A program made the translations under genes and the position numbers. Below, in pieces: positions 1-7,304 of a DNA stretch of 9,900 nucleotides. Source of the stretch: Phycisphaerae bacterium (GTDB lineage Bacteria; Planctomycetota; Phycisphaerae; UBA1845; Fen-1342); the NCBI GenBank assembly GCA_022842805.1, contig JALHOX010000150.1:1-9900 (forward strand), written 5' to 3'. Numbering within the stretch: the first letter of the stretch is position 1; each line of letters starts with the position of its first letter. Under the pieces are notes generated by a model. That model was given only the letters and a program-made list of their open reading frames with translations. It had not been told where the DNA came from and did not search any database.

Positions 1-1515
1 ACGTTGTTGTTTTCGACGGGCGTCGGATTTCCGCGCCCCTTCAAGACCTGCATCGTCCTTGGCCACATGATGGGCGAAGACGGGCTGAAGATGTCGAAGC
101 GGAAAAAGAACTACAAGGAGCCTTCGTACATCTTCGATATGTACGGCGCCGATGCGATGCGCTGGTACTTCTACGCCGCGCAGGCACCGTGGACGACGTC
201 GCGGTTTCAGGAAGCCAATATCCGCGACGCGCAACGCGACTTCCTCGTGCGGCTGTACAACGTCTTCAGCTTTTTCAACATCTATGCCAATATCGACGGC
301 TTTACCGCCGGCGACGGCAAGGCGGCCGGGCGCGGGTGGCGCAAGGCGGCGGAGCGCGGCGAGCTGGATCGCTGGATTCTGAGCGAGATGCACCGGACGA
401 TCGCGTTTGTCCGCGAGAAAATGGACGCGTTTGAGAACTATCCGGCGGCGCAGCGGCTGAATGACTTTGTCGATGCGTTGTCGAATTGGTATGTCCGCCG
501 CTCGCGCGATCGTTTCTGGAGCCCGATTCGCAATTCGCCGGCGGATCAGGACAAGTGGGATGCGTACAACACGCTTTACGAAGTGTTGCTGGCGCTGAGC
601 AAGCTGATCGCGCCGTTTACGCCGTTCTTTGCCGATGTGATGTATGCGAATCTGACGGGTCGCGACGTGCTGGCCGATGGGGCGGCCCCGGCCGCGCGGG
701 GCGGCGGCGTGCCCGCGTCGGTGCATCTGTGCGACTATCCGGCGGCGGACCGGGGTCAGATCGACCAAGCGCTGGCCGACGAGATGGACCTGGTGCGCGA
801 GATCGTCTCGGCGGGCCGCGCCGCGCGCACCGACGCCAAGCTCAAGGTGCGTCAGCCGCTGGCGCGGGTGGAGATCATCCTGGCGCGGCACGAGCACGAG
901 CAGTGGCTGCAATCGCACGCGCCGCTGATCGCCGAGGAGCTGAACGTAAAGGCGGTCGAGTTTGCGACGTCCGCCGATCAGTATGTGACCTATCAAATCA
1001 AGCCGAACTTCAAGGCGCTCGGCCCGAAATTCGGCAAACTCGCTCCGCAGATCGGCGGGGCGCTGCAAAAGATCGATGCGGCGGCCTCGCGCCGCGCGCT
1101 GAGCGACGCGGGCAAGTTTTCGCTGGCGGTCGGCGGCCAGACCGTCGAGCTGACCGGCGACGAGGTCGAGATTCGGCTGGAAGCGAAGCCCGGCTGGGCC
1201 GCGTCGCAGAGCCGCGCCGGCGTGGTCGTGCTGAGCACCGAGATCACCGACGCGCTGCGCGAGGAGGGCATGGTGCGCGAGCTGATCCACCATGTGCAGG
1301 CGCTGCGCAAAGACATGGATCTGCCTTATGAGCAGCGCATTCGCCTGCGGCTATCGGGCCCGGAGGAGCTGCGCGGCGTGGCGAGCAAGTTTGCGGCGAT
1401 GATCGGCGCCGAGTGCCTGGTGGAGTCGGTGGATACCACGGCGACGGCCATCACGGATGGCCACGCGATCGAGGTCGAGGGACATACGGGCGCGATCGCC
1501 GTGGAGCGGATATGA
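1..1515 (+). CDS. ileS: Isoleucyl-tRNA synthetase, C-terminal half (5' end outside window)
   Basis: This enzyme charges tRNA-Ile with isoleucine in the cytoplasm. The frame is open from base 1, so the gene starts upstream; the TTG at 4 is not a credible start. The class I aminoacyl-tRNA synthetase KMSKR signature is visible at bases 88-102, in the context GLKMSKRKKNY. YGADAMRWYF follows, and then the helical anticodon-binding domain with LSNWYVRRSRDRFW, which is characteristic of IleRS, and LIAPFTPFFADVMYANL. The last 130 or so residues (ALREEGMVRELIHHVQALRKD and onward) match the C-terminal extension of eukaryote-like 'type 2' IleRS. No C-terminal zinc-finger cysteines like those of type 1 enzymes are seen. 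The HIGH motif and editing domain must lie upstream; about 504 of roughly 1,050 residues are here. The TGA stop lies 18 bases from the stop of the convergent gene. IleRS identity is firm; the type 2 assignment is likely. Confidence 0.95.
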   Translation, partial: TLLFSTGVGFPRPFKTCIVLGHMMGEDGLKMSKRKKNYKEPSYIFDMYGADAMRWYFYAAQAPWTTSRFQEANIRDAQRDFLVRLYNVFSFFNIYANIDGFTAGDGKAAGRGWRKAAERGELDRWILSEMHRTIAFVREKMDAFENYPAAQRLNDFVDALSNWYVRRSRDRFWSPIRNSPADQDKWDAYNTLYEVLLALSKLIAPFTPFFADVMYANLTGRDVLADGAAPAARGGGVPASVHLCDYPAADRGQIDQALADEMDLVREIVSAGRAARTDAKLKVRQPLARVEIILARHEHEQWLQSHAPLIAEELNVKAVEFATSADQYVTYQIKPNFKALGPKFGKLAPQIGGALQKIDAAASRRALSDAGKFSLAVGGQTVELTGDEVEIRLEAKPGWAASQSRAGVVVLSTEITDALREEGMVRELIHHVQALRKDMDLPYEQRIRLRLSGPEELRGVASKFAAMIGAECLVESVDTTATAITDGHAIEVEGHTGAIAVERI

Positions 1516-1533
1516 GTTCGCAAATACGGCTGC

Positions 1534-2679
1534 TCAGGTAATCGTTTCGAGGAATCCCGCCACCATCCGCTCATCGGGCGGCGGGGCCGGGCTGCGCCAG
1601 GCGCGGAGCAGAAAGTCCACCTCAAAGGGCGTGAGCGCTCGGATCGCCGAGTAGCCGTCGGTCGTGGCGACTGCGATCGATGCGAGCGGTGCGATGTAGA
1701 GCAGCACCGCGTTCTCGCGGGGCACGTATCGACCGCTCGACTTCGTCCCCCACAGGCTGCCGTCGGCGATGATGACGCCGCGCGGGACGGCGAACCACGT
1801 ATCGCGCCGGATCAACTGCCACATCGCCGCCAAGCCGACGATCGCGATCAGGATTACCGCGAGGAACAGCCCGGAAGAGACGCGACCGAGGATCGCCTGG
1901 CGGATGCCGTCGAGCAGGATGGCCGCGAGCACGAGCCAGCCGAACCCCATCAGCACCAGGAACATCGTCCGCACCCAGCGACGCTTGCCCACGGCCTGCA
2001 TCATCGTGCGCCAGACGACGGCGATTCGCTGCCAGCTGGTCAGCGCGCCGCCGCGCGTTTCGGCGAAAGACTCGCGCGTGTCGTTGATCGGGGTCGGCTC
2101 AAAGGGTGCGTCGAAGGGCGGTTCGAGCGGACGGAGCATGTCGACATTGGGGGAGATGCGAAAGATGCGCGGTTGGCCCGGTCCCACGCACGCCGCCAGA
2201 CGCTCGACCAACTGCACCGCCAGATTGCGCTTGCCGATCGCCGAGAAGCCCCAGTATCCGTAGCGCTGGCCGATCGTTTGAGCGATGCGCAGCAAAGCGT
2301 CGACGGTGTGCGGCTGCGGCTCGTCGGCGACGAGCTTGGCGAAATCACGCCGCGCGCGGAAGACGAGCGAGCGCATCATCAGATGAACGCCGACGCCGCC
2401 CGCGAGGCCGCCGAAGACTCCGCCGAATGTGCCGCCGCCCCAGGCACCGCGAAAGGCGGTCATGCCGAGGCTTTTCAAGCCGATGAGAGCGACCGGCACG
2501 AGGGCCACGAGGCCGGTGACCATCAGGAAAGGCAGGATGGCGTGTCGCCACTGCGTTTTGAATTCGATGATGACATCAAAGACGTGGGTCGATTCGACGG
2601 TCGCCGCCGGCGGCGCTGCGCTGATCGAATCAGCGGGCTGCAGTTCACGACCGGGAGGGAGGGCCGCTTCGGAATTCAT
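1534..2679 (-). CDS. Unrecognised multi-pass membrane protein, 381 aa
   Basis: I do not recognise this family. The protein has a Pro/Ala-rich, probably cytoplasmic N-terminus (1-40) and a membrane segment at about 48-69. A glycine-rich hydrophobic stretch follows at 79-101 (GGGTFGGVFGGLAGG) that may be a second membrane helix. A soluble part spans about 105-235. A membrane hairpin (about 239-257 and 270-290) leads into a C-terminal domain at 295-365 that ends in LLRAWRSP. That hairpin plus tail matches the upstream gene product in spacing and key residues. Two membrane helices followed by a short beta-rich tail resemble bacterial PH-like membrane proteins, but this is only a guess. The ATG at 2679-2677 follows the upstream gene's stop by 33 bases, so the two are probably co-transcribed. 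The ribosome binding site is weak (CGGGA just before the start). It converges with ileS. Confidence 0.85.
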   Translation of the reverse strand: MNSEAALPPGRELQPADSISAAPPAATVESTHVFDVIIEFKTQWRHAILPFLMVTGLVALVPVALIGLKSLGMTAFRGAWGGGTFGGVFGGLAGGVGVHLMMRSLVFRARRDFAKLVADEPQPHTVDALLRIAQTIGQRYGYWGFSAIGKRNLAVQLVERLAACVGPGQPRIFRISPNVDMLRPLEPPFDAPFEPTPINDTRESFAETRGGALTSWQRIAVVWRTMMQAVGKRRWVRTMFLVLMGFGWLVLAAILLDGIRQAILGRVSSGLFLAVILIAIVGLAAMWQLIRRDTWFAVPRGVIIADGSLWGTKSSGRYVPRENAVLLYIAPLASIAVATTDGYSAIRALTPFEVDFLLRAWRSPAPPPDERMVAGFLETIT

Positions 2680-2712
2680 AGTCCCGATGCTACCGGTTGG
2701 CCCCTTCAGAAC

Positions 2713-3672
2713 TCACCCCGAATTGTGGATCGCTGTCGTGGTTCCAATCATGGGGGCCGATTGCCATGCGCCCAGGAGCAGCGGCAGCGCCCGCCGGGGG
2801 ATTCGCAGCGACTGTTGATCGCTGCGCCGATATAGCGTGATCCGCCAGCCGGCACCGGCGCGGCGGGCGAAGAGCAGCGTGTCGCGCGGGGTGAAGCGGG
2901 TGGATCTCGCCTCGCCGCGGCGCCACCAGCGGGTGCAGAGCAGCGCGCCGTTCTGCAGCGTCCACTCGGGACGGAAGACGGCCGCGAAAAGAACCGCGCC
3001 CATCAGCATCGCCAGCGCCAACATGTTGATCGACCGGCCGTCGAGCGGTCGAAAGATCATCAGCGGCCCGAGAACCGCGAGGCCCGCGGCGATCCAGCCG
3101 AGCGGGAGCAACTCGATCGTCGCGGTCCAGTCGACGAATCGCGACCAGAGGTCGACCGGCTTGCCCGCCGACCCATCGGCCGCTCCGGCCGTGTGATCGG
3201 GCAGGGTGTTGGCGCGGCTCGCCAAGTCGTGCTCCAGCCGATCGAGCGCTTCGTCGTCGCCGAGCTTTGTCGGCGGAATCGGAGCGTCGATCGGCGGCGG
3301 AAGCGGGACGGGCGCCGCGGTGTCGCCGGGGTAGACCAGCGCCACCGACGGCAGGCGTTCGATTTCGAGCCAGCGCCAGAGATCGTCGACGACGATGACC
3401 GTCTCGCGCCAATGGGCGACGATGGTCCGCAGGTGGGCGCGGTGGAAATCGGGCAGCGTGCGGCTGGTGATTACCGGTTGCCAGACGATCGGCCCGCGCT
3501 CAAAGCGCACCTGCGCGACATGGCACGAGACGGGCCGCGGCGGCGAGAGAATGAGTTGTGCATCGCCGGGCATCGGGGTTGGTCCGCCGCTCCAGGGGCC
3601 GGCGCTGGTCCGATGAGTCACATAGGGTGATCGCGTCGGTTCGCCGGTGGGTTGAAAGGGTACGAGAATCAT
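2713..3672 (-). CDS. Unrecognised membrane protein, 319 aa, with C-terminal module like its neighbour
   Basis: No known family is recognised. Residues 1-175 are soluble. They include a probable folded part at about 38-115 (with HWRETVIVVDDLWRWLEIE) and a proline-rich linker (PVPLPPPIDAPIPP, about 121-134). There is no signal peptide, so the N-terminus is probably cytoplasmic. Two membrane segments follow (about 186-208 and 213-233). The tail starts at W237, carries RFTPRD at 259-264 and ends in LLLGAWQS at 298-305. The tail aligns with the downstream protein without gaps: W to W is 66 residues in both, and the PR[ED] proline to the AW[RQ]S tryptophan is 41 in both. The start is the ATG at 3672-3670, with only a weak AAGCGAG upstream. 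It is probably the first gene of a two-gene operon. Confidence 0.83.
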   Translation of the reverse strand: MILVPFQPTGEPTRSPYVTHRTSAGPWSGGPTPMPGDAQLILSPPRPVSCHVAQVRFERGPIVWQPVITSRTLPDFHRAHLRTIVAHWRETVIVVDDLWRWLEIERLPSVALVYPGDTAAPVPLPPPIDAPIPPTKLGDDEALDRLEHDLASRANTLPDHTAGAADGSAGKPVDLWSRFVDWTATIELLPLGWIAAGLAVLGPLMIFRPLDGRSINMLALAMLMGAVLFAAVFRPEWTLQNGALLCTRWWRRGEARSTRFTPRDTLLFARRAGAGWRITLYRRSDQQSLRIPRRALPLLLGAWQSAPMIGTTTAIHNSG

Positions 3673-3871
3673 GGCTCGCTTCGCAGTCCGGAAACAAAAG
3701 GAATAAGCGGACCGCGAGCGAGGGTTCGTCGCGGGGTTCAGATGTTGGGTGCCGGCGGGGTTGCGGGGGTTGCAGAGAACTGACGGGGCGAACGGGGAAT
3801 GGTGCGTTGATCGCGCCGCGCACGGGGATCACATGACGGTGATCCCGGGCGCGGCATCAACACACCCTGCG
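3673..3871. other. Intergenic region between two minus-strand genes
   Basis: This 199-base stretch separates the secreted-protein gene from the membrane-protein pair. It should hold the promoter of the pair, but I cannot point to convincing -35/-10 boxes. The only clear structure is the inverted repeat at 3825-3846, listed separately. Confidence 0.5.
3825..3846. promoter_or_regulatory. Perfect 8-bp inverted repeat (hairpin or operator)
   Basis: GGGATCAC and GTGATCCC flank a six-base spacer (ATGACG). The repeat starts 26 bases beyond the stop codon of the minus-strand secreted-protein gene, a natural place for a terminator hairpin. However, no T-run follows on the minus strand, so it is not a classical intrinsic terminator. 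It also lies about 150 bases upstream of the membrane-protein operon, where a dimeric regulator could bind. Confidence 0.5.
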
Positions 3872-4528
3872 TCAGAAGCTGCGGCGCGGGGCGATCACGC
3901 CGCGGCGCAGTCCACGGACGCCGGAGTCGGCGACGGCGAAGCGGCCGTTTGCGGCGCGACGGGCGGGGGAGATTCCCGGAGTCGCGCGGCGCGGGCCGGT
4001 GTCGTTGGTGATCGAGTGCGTGCGCACCGTGCCGAAGCGGTCGCTCGTGCCTTCGGCGATTGAGGTCGCGCCGCCGCCGTTCGCAGTCGTCGCGGTGCCG
4101 CCGCTCGTGCGGGCTTCGCGATGGACCGGACCATCGGCGATCGCAATGCCGGCGCTGCTGGAGACGCGACCATCGCGACCGACGCTCAAGTTGTAGTTCG
4201 TCGCGAGCGCGGGGCCGTGTTGCGGCGCGATGGCGTTGCTGATTGAGAGCGACAGGCCGTCTTCATCGACGCCGAGCGCTACGCCACGCGCGGTGCTGAT
4301 CGGGCCGCTGGTCGCCTCGCTGCGGGTAAAGCCGCGATCGCCCACATAGTCGGCGGTGGCGGCGGCAGTCGGCATGCGGCCGATGCCGTTGCCGGCGGAG
4401 GCCGAGGTCGTCGCTTCGGCGGCGAGCGCGGCGTTGCCCGAGACGAGCAGCAGCGACGCGATCAAAAGATTCTTGCTCATTGCGTTGCATCGAAGCAGGT
4501 TGCGGGCGGTGTTGAGCAGCGCTTTCAT
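3872..4528 (-). CDS. Small secreted protein of unknown function, 218 aa
   Basis: The N-terminus is a long but plausible Sec signal peptide: a basic region (residues 1-20), a hydrophobic core LLIASLLLVSG (21-31), and a cleavage site after NAALAA, between A37 and E38. The mature part is rich in Gly, Ala, Ser, Thr and Arg and has no cysteine. Its middle (about 85-132: GVDEDGLSLSISNAIA, NYNLSVGRDGRVSSSAGIAI) looks like short alternating beta strands. The C-terminus is arginine-rich (GLRRGVIAPRRSF). The start at 4528 is supported by GAGGA eight bases upstream. An internal Met at residue 17 would give a more compact signal peptide but has no ribosome binding site. The gene is divergent from the large secreted repeat protein. 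No family is recognised; a periplasmic or surface location is inferred from the signal peptide. Confidence 0.8.
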   Translation of the reverse strand: MKALLNTARNLLRCNAMSKNLLIASLLLVSGNAALAAEATTSASAGNGIGRMPTAAATADYVGDRGFTRSEATSGPISTARGVALGVDEDGLSLSISNAIAPQHGPALATNYNLSVGRDGRVSSSAGIAIADGPVHREARTSGGTATTANGGGATSIAEGTSDRFGTVRTHSITNDTGPRRATPGISPARRAANGRFAVADSGVRGLRRGVIAPRRSF

Positions 4529-4536
4529 GGTCCGTT

Positions 4537-4541
4537 TCCTC
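4537..4541 (-). promoter_or_regulatory. Ribosome binding site of the 218-aa secreted protein
   Basis: GAGGA on the minus strand, eight bases before the ATG at 4528. It favours this start over the internal Met codon at 4480-4478, which has no such motif. Confidence 0.65.
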
Positions 4542-4823
4542 GTTCTCCGCCGCGCCGTTTCGCCATCCGGGAGCGAATCGCCAAAGGCGGCGCGGGGTGA
4601 TTTCTGTGGCTGAAAACGAGACGAGAGGGGGGTCGCGAGTATTCAGGAGGGGGTGTCGGAAACGGTCGGCACCCCTTATCGGGGCGAAGGGGGGGGCGGA
4701 TGGCGCGTCGCCGAAGGGGGTCGCCGGACGCCACACGACGCGGATAGAGCCAAGGCGGGAATCTCCGACATCGCGCGTGAAAACCGGTGTGTCGGCGTCG
4801 CTTCGACCCAGGAATTGGCGTGG

Positions 4824-4863
4824 CGGCGACGTCGCCGGCGGCCAAGCCGCAACATTTTTGCGG
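4824..4863 (+). promoter_or_regulatory. Cluster of inverted repeats in the leader of the repeat-protein gene
   Basis: Three structures are packed into 40 bases. A perfect 14-bp palindrome, CGGCGACGTCGCCG, spans 4824-4837. A short hairpin, GCGGC-CAA-GCCGC, spans 4838-4850. A second hairpin, CCGCAA-CATTT-TTGCGG, spans 4847-4863. The two hairpins share 4847-4850 and cannot form together. The block ends 11 bases before the ribosome binding site. It could be an operator or a switchable leader RNA; chance is also possible in GC-rich DNA. Confidence 0.35.
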
Positions 4864-4874
4864 GTGATGCACTC

Positions 4875-4879
4875 GGAGG
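4875..4879 (+). promoter_or_regulatory. Ribosome binding site (GGAGG) deciding the start at 4885
   Basis: GGAGG lies five bases before the ATG at 4885. It fixes the start directly before a good signal peptide (MKRIVTVALHRSMGWIALG). The in-frame ATG at 4867 lies upstream of this site and is therefore less likely. Confidence 0.75.
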
Positions 4880-4884
4880 CGAAT

Positions 4885-7239
4885 ATGAAACGAATTGTCA
4901 CGGTGGCGTTGCATCGTTCGATGGGCTGGATCGCGCTGGGAATACTCGGCACGGGTATCGCGCGGGCGGGAGTCATTGATGACCACGGCGACTCCTGCGG
5001 CGCGGCGACGGCGATCACCGTGGATGGCAGTCCGACCGGCGCGATCATCGATCCCGCGACCGATGAGGACTGGCTCAGCGTTCCGGTGCTCGCCGGACAT
5101 CTCTATCAGGCGACCACGTTCGTCAGCTCGACGAGCTTCAATTCGGAAGTGGAACTCCGAGCCGACGACTGTGTGAGCGTGGTGAGAGAATGGACCATCG
5201 GCGGCGCGGATGAACGCGGATTTGTCGCCGCCGCCTCCGGAACGTTCTTCGTGCGCGTCGCGTCGGTCGGCGCCACCACGGTCGGCTTCTTTGAATTGGG
5301 ATTGACGGATCGCGGCGCCGCGACCGACGACCACAGCGGCGGCCGAGCGGCCGCGACACCGATCGTTGCCGATGGATCGGTGCTGGCGGGGACGCTGAAC
5401 TACGGCGGCGATGTTGATTGGTTGACGTTTGCCGCCGCTGATCAGCGTGTGTATCGCGTCGACGTGCGAGCGATCGCGGGCGGAAGCGATATGCAAGTCG
5501 GCGCGGGTCTCTATTTAGGGGGCAGCGGCGTCGCGAGCAGCGGCTATTCCTACGCGGCTGCGGGTGGAGCCGATGGGCCGTGGGCGAGCGCGTACTACTA
5601 CGTTCCGGCGGGCGTCGTAGGGCCATTGTCGGTGCGGATCGAAGGCTATCCCGATCTGGTTGGGGGTTACGAACTGAGTGTGACTGATCTCGGCCCGAGC
5701 GGTCCGGACGATCATGGCGACGACTGCTTGAGCGCCTCGCCGATCGTGGCCGACGGCACCGTCAATTCCGTCGTGATCGATCCGGTCGCGGACGAGGACT
5801 GGCTTGAGATCAATTGCGTCGCCGGCAATCGCTATCAGCTTTCGAGCTACATTTCGTCGGGAGCATTTCTGCCCGAGACGCAACTGATCGGGGCTGATTG
5901 CGGCGCTGCGATCATCGATTGGAACGTCTACTCGCCCAATGAGTTTGGGTTTATCGCGCCCGCAAGCGGCGCCTACTACCTGCGGACCATCGGCCCGTCG
6001 GGCGTCGGATACCTGGGGCTCGGCGTTACTGACCGCGGCGCGCAGGTCGACGACCACGCCGGCTATCAAGCCGGCGCCACGCTCGTCGTCGCGGATGGGT
6101 CGATCCAAAGCGGCGAGATTCACTACGCCGGCGACTTCGACATGTTTCGTTTTGCGGCGATGGCTGACCATCTCTATGGCGTGCAGATCCGGGCGCTCTC
6201 TAACCCCGATCCGGTCGCCGTGACCGCCTCGCTGTTCGATGGTCCGACGCTGCTGGGCTTCACCGATCAGTCCTTCGGCGGACCGGGCGGCGCTGGCGCG
6301 ATCGCGGGCATGGTGTATGGCGTGCCGAGCGGGGCTGGGGCTTTACTGTCGGTGCACGTGGTCGCGGCGACCGATCAGGCGAGCGGTTCGTATGAGCTGA
6401 TCATCACCGACCTCGGTCTGACTCCGCCCGATGATCACGCGGATTCCTCCGTCGGCGCCACGCCGATCGCTGCCGATGGCACGATTCTGACGGGTGTGCT
6501 TGGCGCCAGTACGGACACCGACTGGTTCGAATTCAACGCGATGGAGCAGCGCGTCTACGCGGTCGAGATCCGCGGGCGGATCAGCCCCGACAGCGGCCTG
6601 GTCGGCGCGTCGCTGTTGGCGCCCGACGGCGTCCTGGAGCTCGGCTTCTCGGCCTGGTCCAGCGCCGGCCCCAGCTTTGACGGCGAATGGGTGCGCGTGC
6701 TCTATTACGTGCCGGAAGGGCAGGCGGGTGCGTATTACGCGCGGGCCGTGGGCTATGGATTTAATCAGGGGGCCTATGACATTCGCGTGTTGCTGGGCGT
6801 CGGACTGCCGGGCGACTTCGACGGCGACGACGTGCCCGACGCGGTCGACAATTGTCCGACTGTCGCAAACCCCGGGCAACAGGATGCCGACATGGACGGC
6901 ATCGGCGACTGCTGCGACAGCGATGCGCCCGACGCCGACGCCGACGGCTTCGCCGACACGTGCGACAATTGCCCGAATCTGTCGAATCCTTCGCAGGCGG
7001 ACGCGGATGGCGACGGCGTGGGCGATGCGTGCGATCTGGTCAATCCGCTGGGTGACATGAATTGCGACGGGTTTGTCACCGTGGGCGACATTGGCGCGTT
7101 TGTACTGGCGCTAACCAATCCGGCTCAATATCCGCTCAGCTATCCCGATTGCAACATCGCGCTGGGCGATATCAATCAGGACGGATTTGTGACGGTGGGC
7201 GACATCGGCGCCTTCGTGCAGTTGCTGGTCGGCCGCTAA
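4885..7239 (+). CDS. Secreted five-repeat PPC-like protein with thrombospondin type 3 and dockerin-like C-terminus, 784 aa
   Basis: The Sec signal peptide covers residues 1-28 (cleavage after ARA). Five tandem PPC-like beta domains follow, each opening with DDH and a D-x-D-W/M-x-x-F/V core; they start at residues 32, 148, 275, 389 and 516. Residues 643-722 are calcium-binding thrombospondin type 3 repeats (DADADGFADTCDNCPNLSNP, DADGDGVGDACD). Residues 723-784 are a dockerin type I-like pair of EF-hand loops (DMNCDGFVTVGD and DINQDGFVTVGD), ending just before the stop. No catalytic domain is visible. PPC domains usually accompany secreted enzymes, so this all-accessory protein is more likely structural, adhesive or carbohydrate-binding at the cell surface; that role is inferred. 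Calcium binding at the C-terminus is expected from the motifs. It is monocistronic: divergent upstream, with a terminator at 7334-7361. Confidence 0.88.
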   Translation: MKRIVTVALHRSMGWIALGILGTGIARAGVIDDHGDSCGAATAITVDGSPTGAIIDPATDEDWLSVPVLAGHLYQATTFVSSTSFNSEVELRADDCVSVVREWTIGGADERGFVAAASGTFFVRVASVGATTVGFFELGLTDRGAATDDHSGGRAAATPIVADGSVLAGTLNYGGDVDWLTFAAADQRVYRVDVRAIAGGSDMQVGAGLYLGGSGVASSGYSYAAAGGADGPWASAYYYVPAGVVGPLSVRIEGYPDLVGGYELSVTDLGPSGPDDHGDDCLSASPIVADGTVNSVVIDPVADEDWLEINCVAGNRYQLSSYISSGAFLPETQLIGADCGAAIIDWNVYSPNEFGFIAPASGAYYLRTIGPSGVGYLGLGVTDRGAQVDDHAGYQAGATLVVADGSIQSGEIHYAGDFDMFRFAAMADHLYGVQIRALSNPDPVAVTASLFDGPTLLGFTDQSFGGPGGAGAIAGMVYGVPSGAGALLSVHVVAATDQASGSYELIITDLGLTPPDDHADSSVGATPIAADGTILTGVLGASTDTDWFEFNAMEQRVYAVEIRGRISPDSGLVGASLLAPDGVLELGFSAWSSAGPSFDGEWVRVLYYVPEGQAGAYYARAVGYGFNQGAYDIRVLLGVGLPGDFDGDDVPDAVDNCPTVANPGQQDADMDGIGDCCDSDAPDADADGFADTCDNCPNLSNPSQADADGDGVGDACDLVNPLGDMNCDGFVTVGDIGAFVLALTNPAQYPLSYPDCNIALGDINQDGFVTVGDIGAFVQLLVGR
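4978..6810 (+). repeat. Five coding tandem repeats (PPC-like units) in A-B-A-B-B order
   Basis: The units begin at 4978, 5326, 5707, 6049 and 6430 with DDHGDSC, DDHSGGR, DDHGDDC, DDHAGYQ and DDHADSS. Their lengths are 116, 127, 114, 127 and about 127 residues. Units 1 and 3 (type A) share D[DS]C near the start, IDP.[AT]DEDWL, a later [AG]DDC or GADC, and end in TDRG. Units 2 and 4 (type B) share ADGS, the Y-[AG]-GD-[VF]-D core and GSYELIITDLG or GGYELSVTDLG. Unit 5 resembles type B. An A-B pair therefore appears to have been duplicated, with a further B unit after it. Confidence 0.8.
7051..7236 (+). other. Dockerin-like EF-hand pair at the C-terminus of the repeat protein
   Basis: Two copies of a D-x-[ND]-x-DG-x-[VI]-x-x-x-D loop, each followed by IGAFV, are separated by a linker (LALTNPAQYPLSYPDCNIALG). 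The copies are almost identical (GFVTVGDIGAFV in both). Dockerins bind cohesins in cellulosomes. In planctomycetes such ends occur widely on secreted proteins and their partner is unclear. No cohesin is encoded in this window. Confidence 0.75.
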
Positions 7240-7276
7240 GCGACCAGTTGGGTGCATGTCGCATGGCAGGGGGCAA

Positions 7277-7304
7277 GGATGTCGCGCGCTGGGGCGCGAC
7301 ATCC
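7277..7304. repeat. Strong 11-bp hairpin, possible REP-like element
   Basis: GGATGTCGCGC (7277-7287) and GCGCGACATCC (7294-7304) are perfect complements around a GCTGGG loop. No T-run follows on either strand, so it is not a classical intrinsic terminator. The hairpin can be closed further by GGGT (7251-7254) with ACCC (7305-7308), enclosing a smaller TGCATG/CATGGCA stem-loop. It sits between two convergent genes, a usual place for dispersed palindromic elements. Confidence 0.55.

Larger units (their letters stand above)
4529..4884. other. Divergent intergenic region (356 bases) between two secreted-protein genes
   Basis: No gene is supported here, although the plus-strand frame stays open back to 4597. 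Without a ribosome binding site or a protein-like sequence, that upstream part is better read as non-coding. The region must hold promoters for both flanking genes; none is clear enough to mark. It contains G-runs (eight G at about 4689-4696) and several inverted repeats. CCGCGCCG (4550-4557) pairs with CGGCGCGG (4588-4595), enclosing a smaller TTCGC/GCGAA stem, in the leader of the minus-strand gene. A second cluster lies at 4824-4863, in the leader of the plus-strand gene. Confidence 0.55.

Noticed and set aside
2690..3412. A 240-residue minus-strand frame overlapping the 319-residue membrane protein
   Set aside because: It is Arg-rich, lacks plausible membrane helices, and overlaps a frame whose product has a membrane hairpin and a tail matching the neighbouring protein.
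4685..4700. G-rich run that might form a G-quadruplex
   Set aside because: There is one long G-run with only scattered shorter ones nearby, which is common in such GC-rich DNA; four well-spaced runs are not evident.
4597..4884. N-terminal extension of the repeat protein to an ATG at 4597
   Set aside because: The extension is Arg/Gly-rich, has no ribosome binding site, and would bury a good signal peptide. GGAGG at 4875-4879 supports the ATG at 4885.
4525..5496. A 323-residue open frame on the minus strand across the divergent intergenic region
   Set aside because: It overlaps the signal peptide and the first repeats of the secreted protein, is Arg-rich without a recognisable domain, and conflicts with two genes that have clear ribosome binding sites.
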